From positions 1-7,625 of the forward strand of contig JBFFTZ010000119.1 of NCBI GenBank assembly GCA_041571575.1: 7,625 nt of DNA. Direction: 5' to 3'. The notes beneath the pieces were generated by a model. It ran no database searches and was not told the DNA's origin. It worked only from the letters and a program-made list of their open reading frames with translations. Positions 7,283 through 7,625 of the stretch are shown one piece after another. A program made the position numbers and the translations under genes. Each line of letters starts with the position of its first letter. The first letter of the stretch is position 1. Source of the DNA: CAKZML01 sp041571575 (GTDB lineage Bacteria; Pseudomonadota; Gammaproteobacteria; Steroidobacterales; BM003).

Positions 7283-7300
7283 GAATAGATCAGAGGCTCC
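7283..7300 (-). repeat. Right terminal inverted repeat of the MITE-like element
   Basis: GAATAGATCAGAGGCTCC is the inverted copy of 7142-7159 with one mismatch. It ends immediately before the CTAG that contains the stop codon of the - strand transporter gene. Confidence 0.9.
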
Positions 7301-7304
7301 CTAG
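7301..7304. repeat. CTAG target-site duplication, right copy
   Basis: Second CTAG, directly after the right terminal repeat. Its first three bases, read on the - strand, are the TAG stop of the convergent membrane protein gene. Confidence 0.75.
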
Positions 7305-7625
7305 AAGCCCAGTAGCATAAATACGCCGCAGGCGCTGATGGCGGCGCCTGACAGGGCGTGGGAATAGCGCTCCCAATGAGATGGGTCGAGCCCCGCCAGT
7401 CCTTTAAGCCCAAGACTGACAACCAGCAGCATGGTACTGATGGTCGCCAGGGCGAATACCGCGATCACCCAGGCAAGGCCGGGAAGATTATTCGAGGCGG
7501 CCGGGTACATCAGTACCGGAATCAGCGCTTCGCAGGGCCCAAGCACAAACACGATAAAAATGGCCCAGGGTCCGAGGCTCCGGCCCGGTGCCAGGTGGGG
7601 GTGAGCATGTTCCCGGGTATGGGAA
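7301..7625 (-). CDS. Membrane transporter, NicO/UreH/TauE-like, C-terminal part (possible nickel transport)
   Basis: The - strand frame is open from the right window edge to TAG at 7303-7301, giving about 108 residues with the true start outside the window. A GTG at 7552 is internal, since the conserved-looking frame continues upstream of it. The sequence starts with a short His-rich stretch (HTREHAHPHLAP), then three hydrophobic segments: FIVFVLGPCEALIPVLMYPA, LAWVIAVFALATISTMLLVV and SGAAISACGVFMLLGF. A His-rich loop followed by an LGPCE-type motif in a membrane segment resembles the NicO/UreH/TauE-SafE group, some of which move nickel or cobalt. Convergent placement next to a hyp operon makes nickel supply a reasonable guess. 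Sulfite/organosulfur export or another function in this broad group remains possible. Confidence 0.65.
   Translation of the reverse strand, partial: SHTREHAHPHLAPGRSLGPWAIFIVFVLGPCEALIPVLMYPAASNNLPGLAWVIAVFALATISTMLLVVSLGLKGLAGLDPSHWERYSHALSGAAISACGVFMLLGF

Larger units (their letters stand above)
7142..7300. mobile_element. MITE-like element, possibly IS5-family derived, 159 bases
   Basis: The segment has 18-base terminal inverted repeats matching at 17 positions (GGAGCCTCTGATTTATTC on the left; GGAGCCTCTGATCTATTC as the reverse complement of the right end). It is flanked on both sides by CTAG (7138-7141 and 7301-7304). It is too short for a transposase and contains no credible gene. Inner sequences are also symmetrical: TTGGGAGCCAAAAAA (7173-7187) faces TTTTTTGGACCCAA (7256-7269), and a small hairpin AATAG/CTATT (7215-7219, 7224-7228) sits between them. 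A 4-base CTAG (YTAR-type) target duplication is typical of part of the IS5 family, so it may be moved by such a transposase in trans. The family name is inference; the repeats and duplication are seen directly. This accounts for the whole gap between hypE and the next gene. Confidence 0.85.

Noticed and set aside
7281..7304. Tiny ATG-to-TAG reading frame at the right end of the element
   Set aside because: Seven codons made from the terminal repeat and the CTAG; a chance product of the element's end sequence.
1..7625. CRISPR arrays, tRNA or rRNA genes, attachment sites
   Set aside because: No regularly spaced repeats, cloverleaf-like sequence or rRNA-like stretch was seen; coding genes and the small element account for nearly all bases.

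Overview
This window is most of a [NiFe]-hydrogenase maturation (hyp) operon on the + strand. It is followed by a small transposable element and the end of a membrane transporter gene on the - strand. The DNA is GC-rich and tightly packed. Codon use and protein motifs suggest a proteobacterium, probably a gammaproteobacterium; that placement is an inference from general resemblance, not a search. No hydrogenase subunit gene lies inside the window. The operon is cut at its left edge within hypC, so structural genes may lie upstream.

Layout: hypC (C-terminal end only, 1-89), hypA (82-459), hypB (470-1324), hypD (1321-2448), hypF (2452-4743), a HemN/HutW-like radical SAM protein (4806-6122) and hypE (6137-7141). 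Genes overlap or sit 3-14 bases apart, except for a 62-base gap before the radical SAM gene, so they probably form one transcript. The six Hyp proteins are a full core set for building the Fe(CN)2CO centre and inserting nickel. HypF and HypE turn carbamoyl phosphate into cyanide on the HypE C-terminal Cys. HypC and HypD carry the iron and receive the ligands. HypA and HypB deliver nickel. Key catalytic and metal-binding residues are present in all of them.

Two things stand out. First, a radical SAM enzyme of the coproporphyrinogen-oxidase/heme-utilisation type sits between hypF and hypE and is probably co-transcribed with them, although it is not a standard hyp gene. Second, a 159-base MITE-like element (7142-7300) with 18-base terminal inverted repeats is flanked by a direct CTAG duplication. 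Without the element, hypE and the convergent transporter gene would share one CTAG, with their two TAG stop codons overlapping on opposite strands. The insertion duplicated CTAG, so each gene kept its own stop codon.

The right edge (7301-7625, - strand) encodes the last ~108 residues of a polytopic membrane protein. It has a His-rich segment and an LGPCE motif, like NicO/UreH/TauE-type transporters. A role in nickel supply to the hydrogenase would fit the context but is not proven by this fragment.
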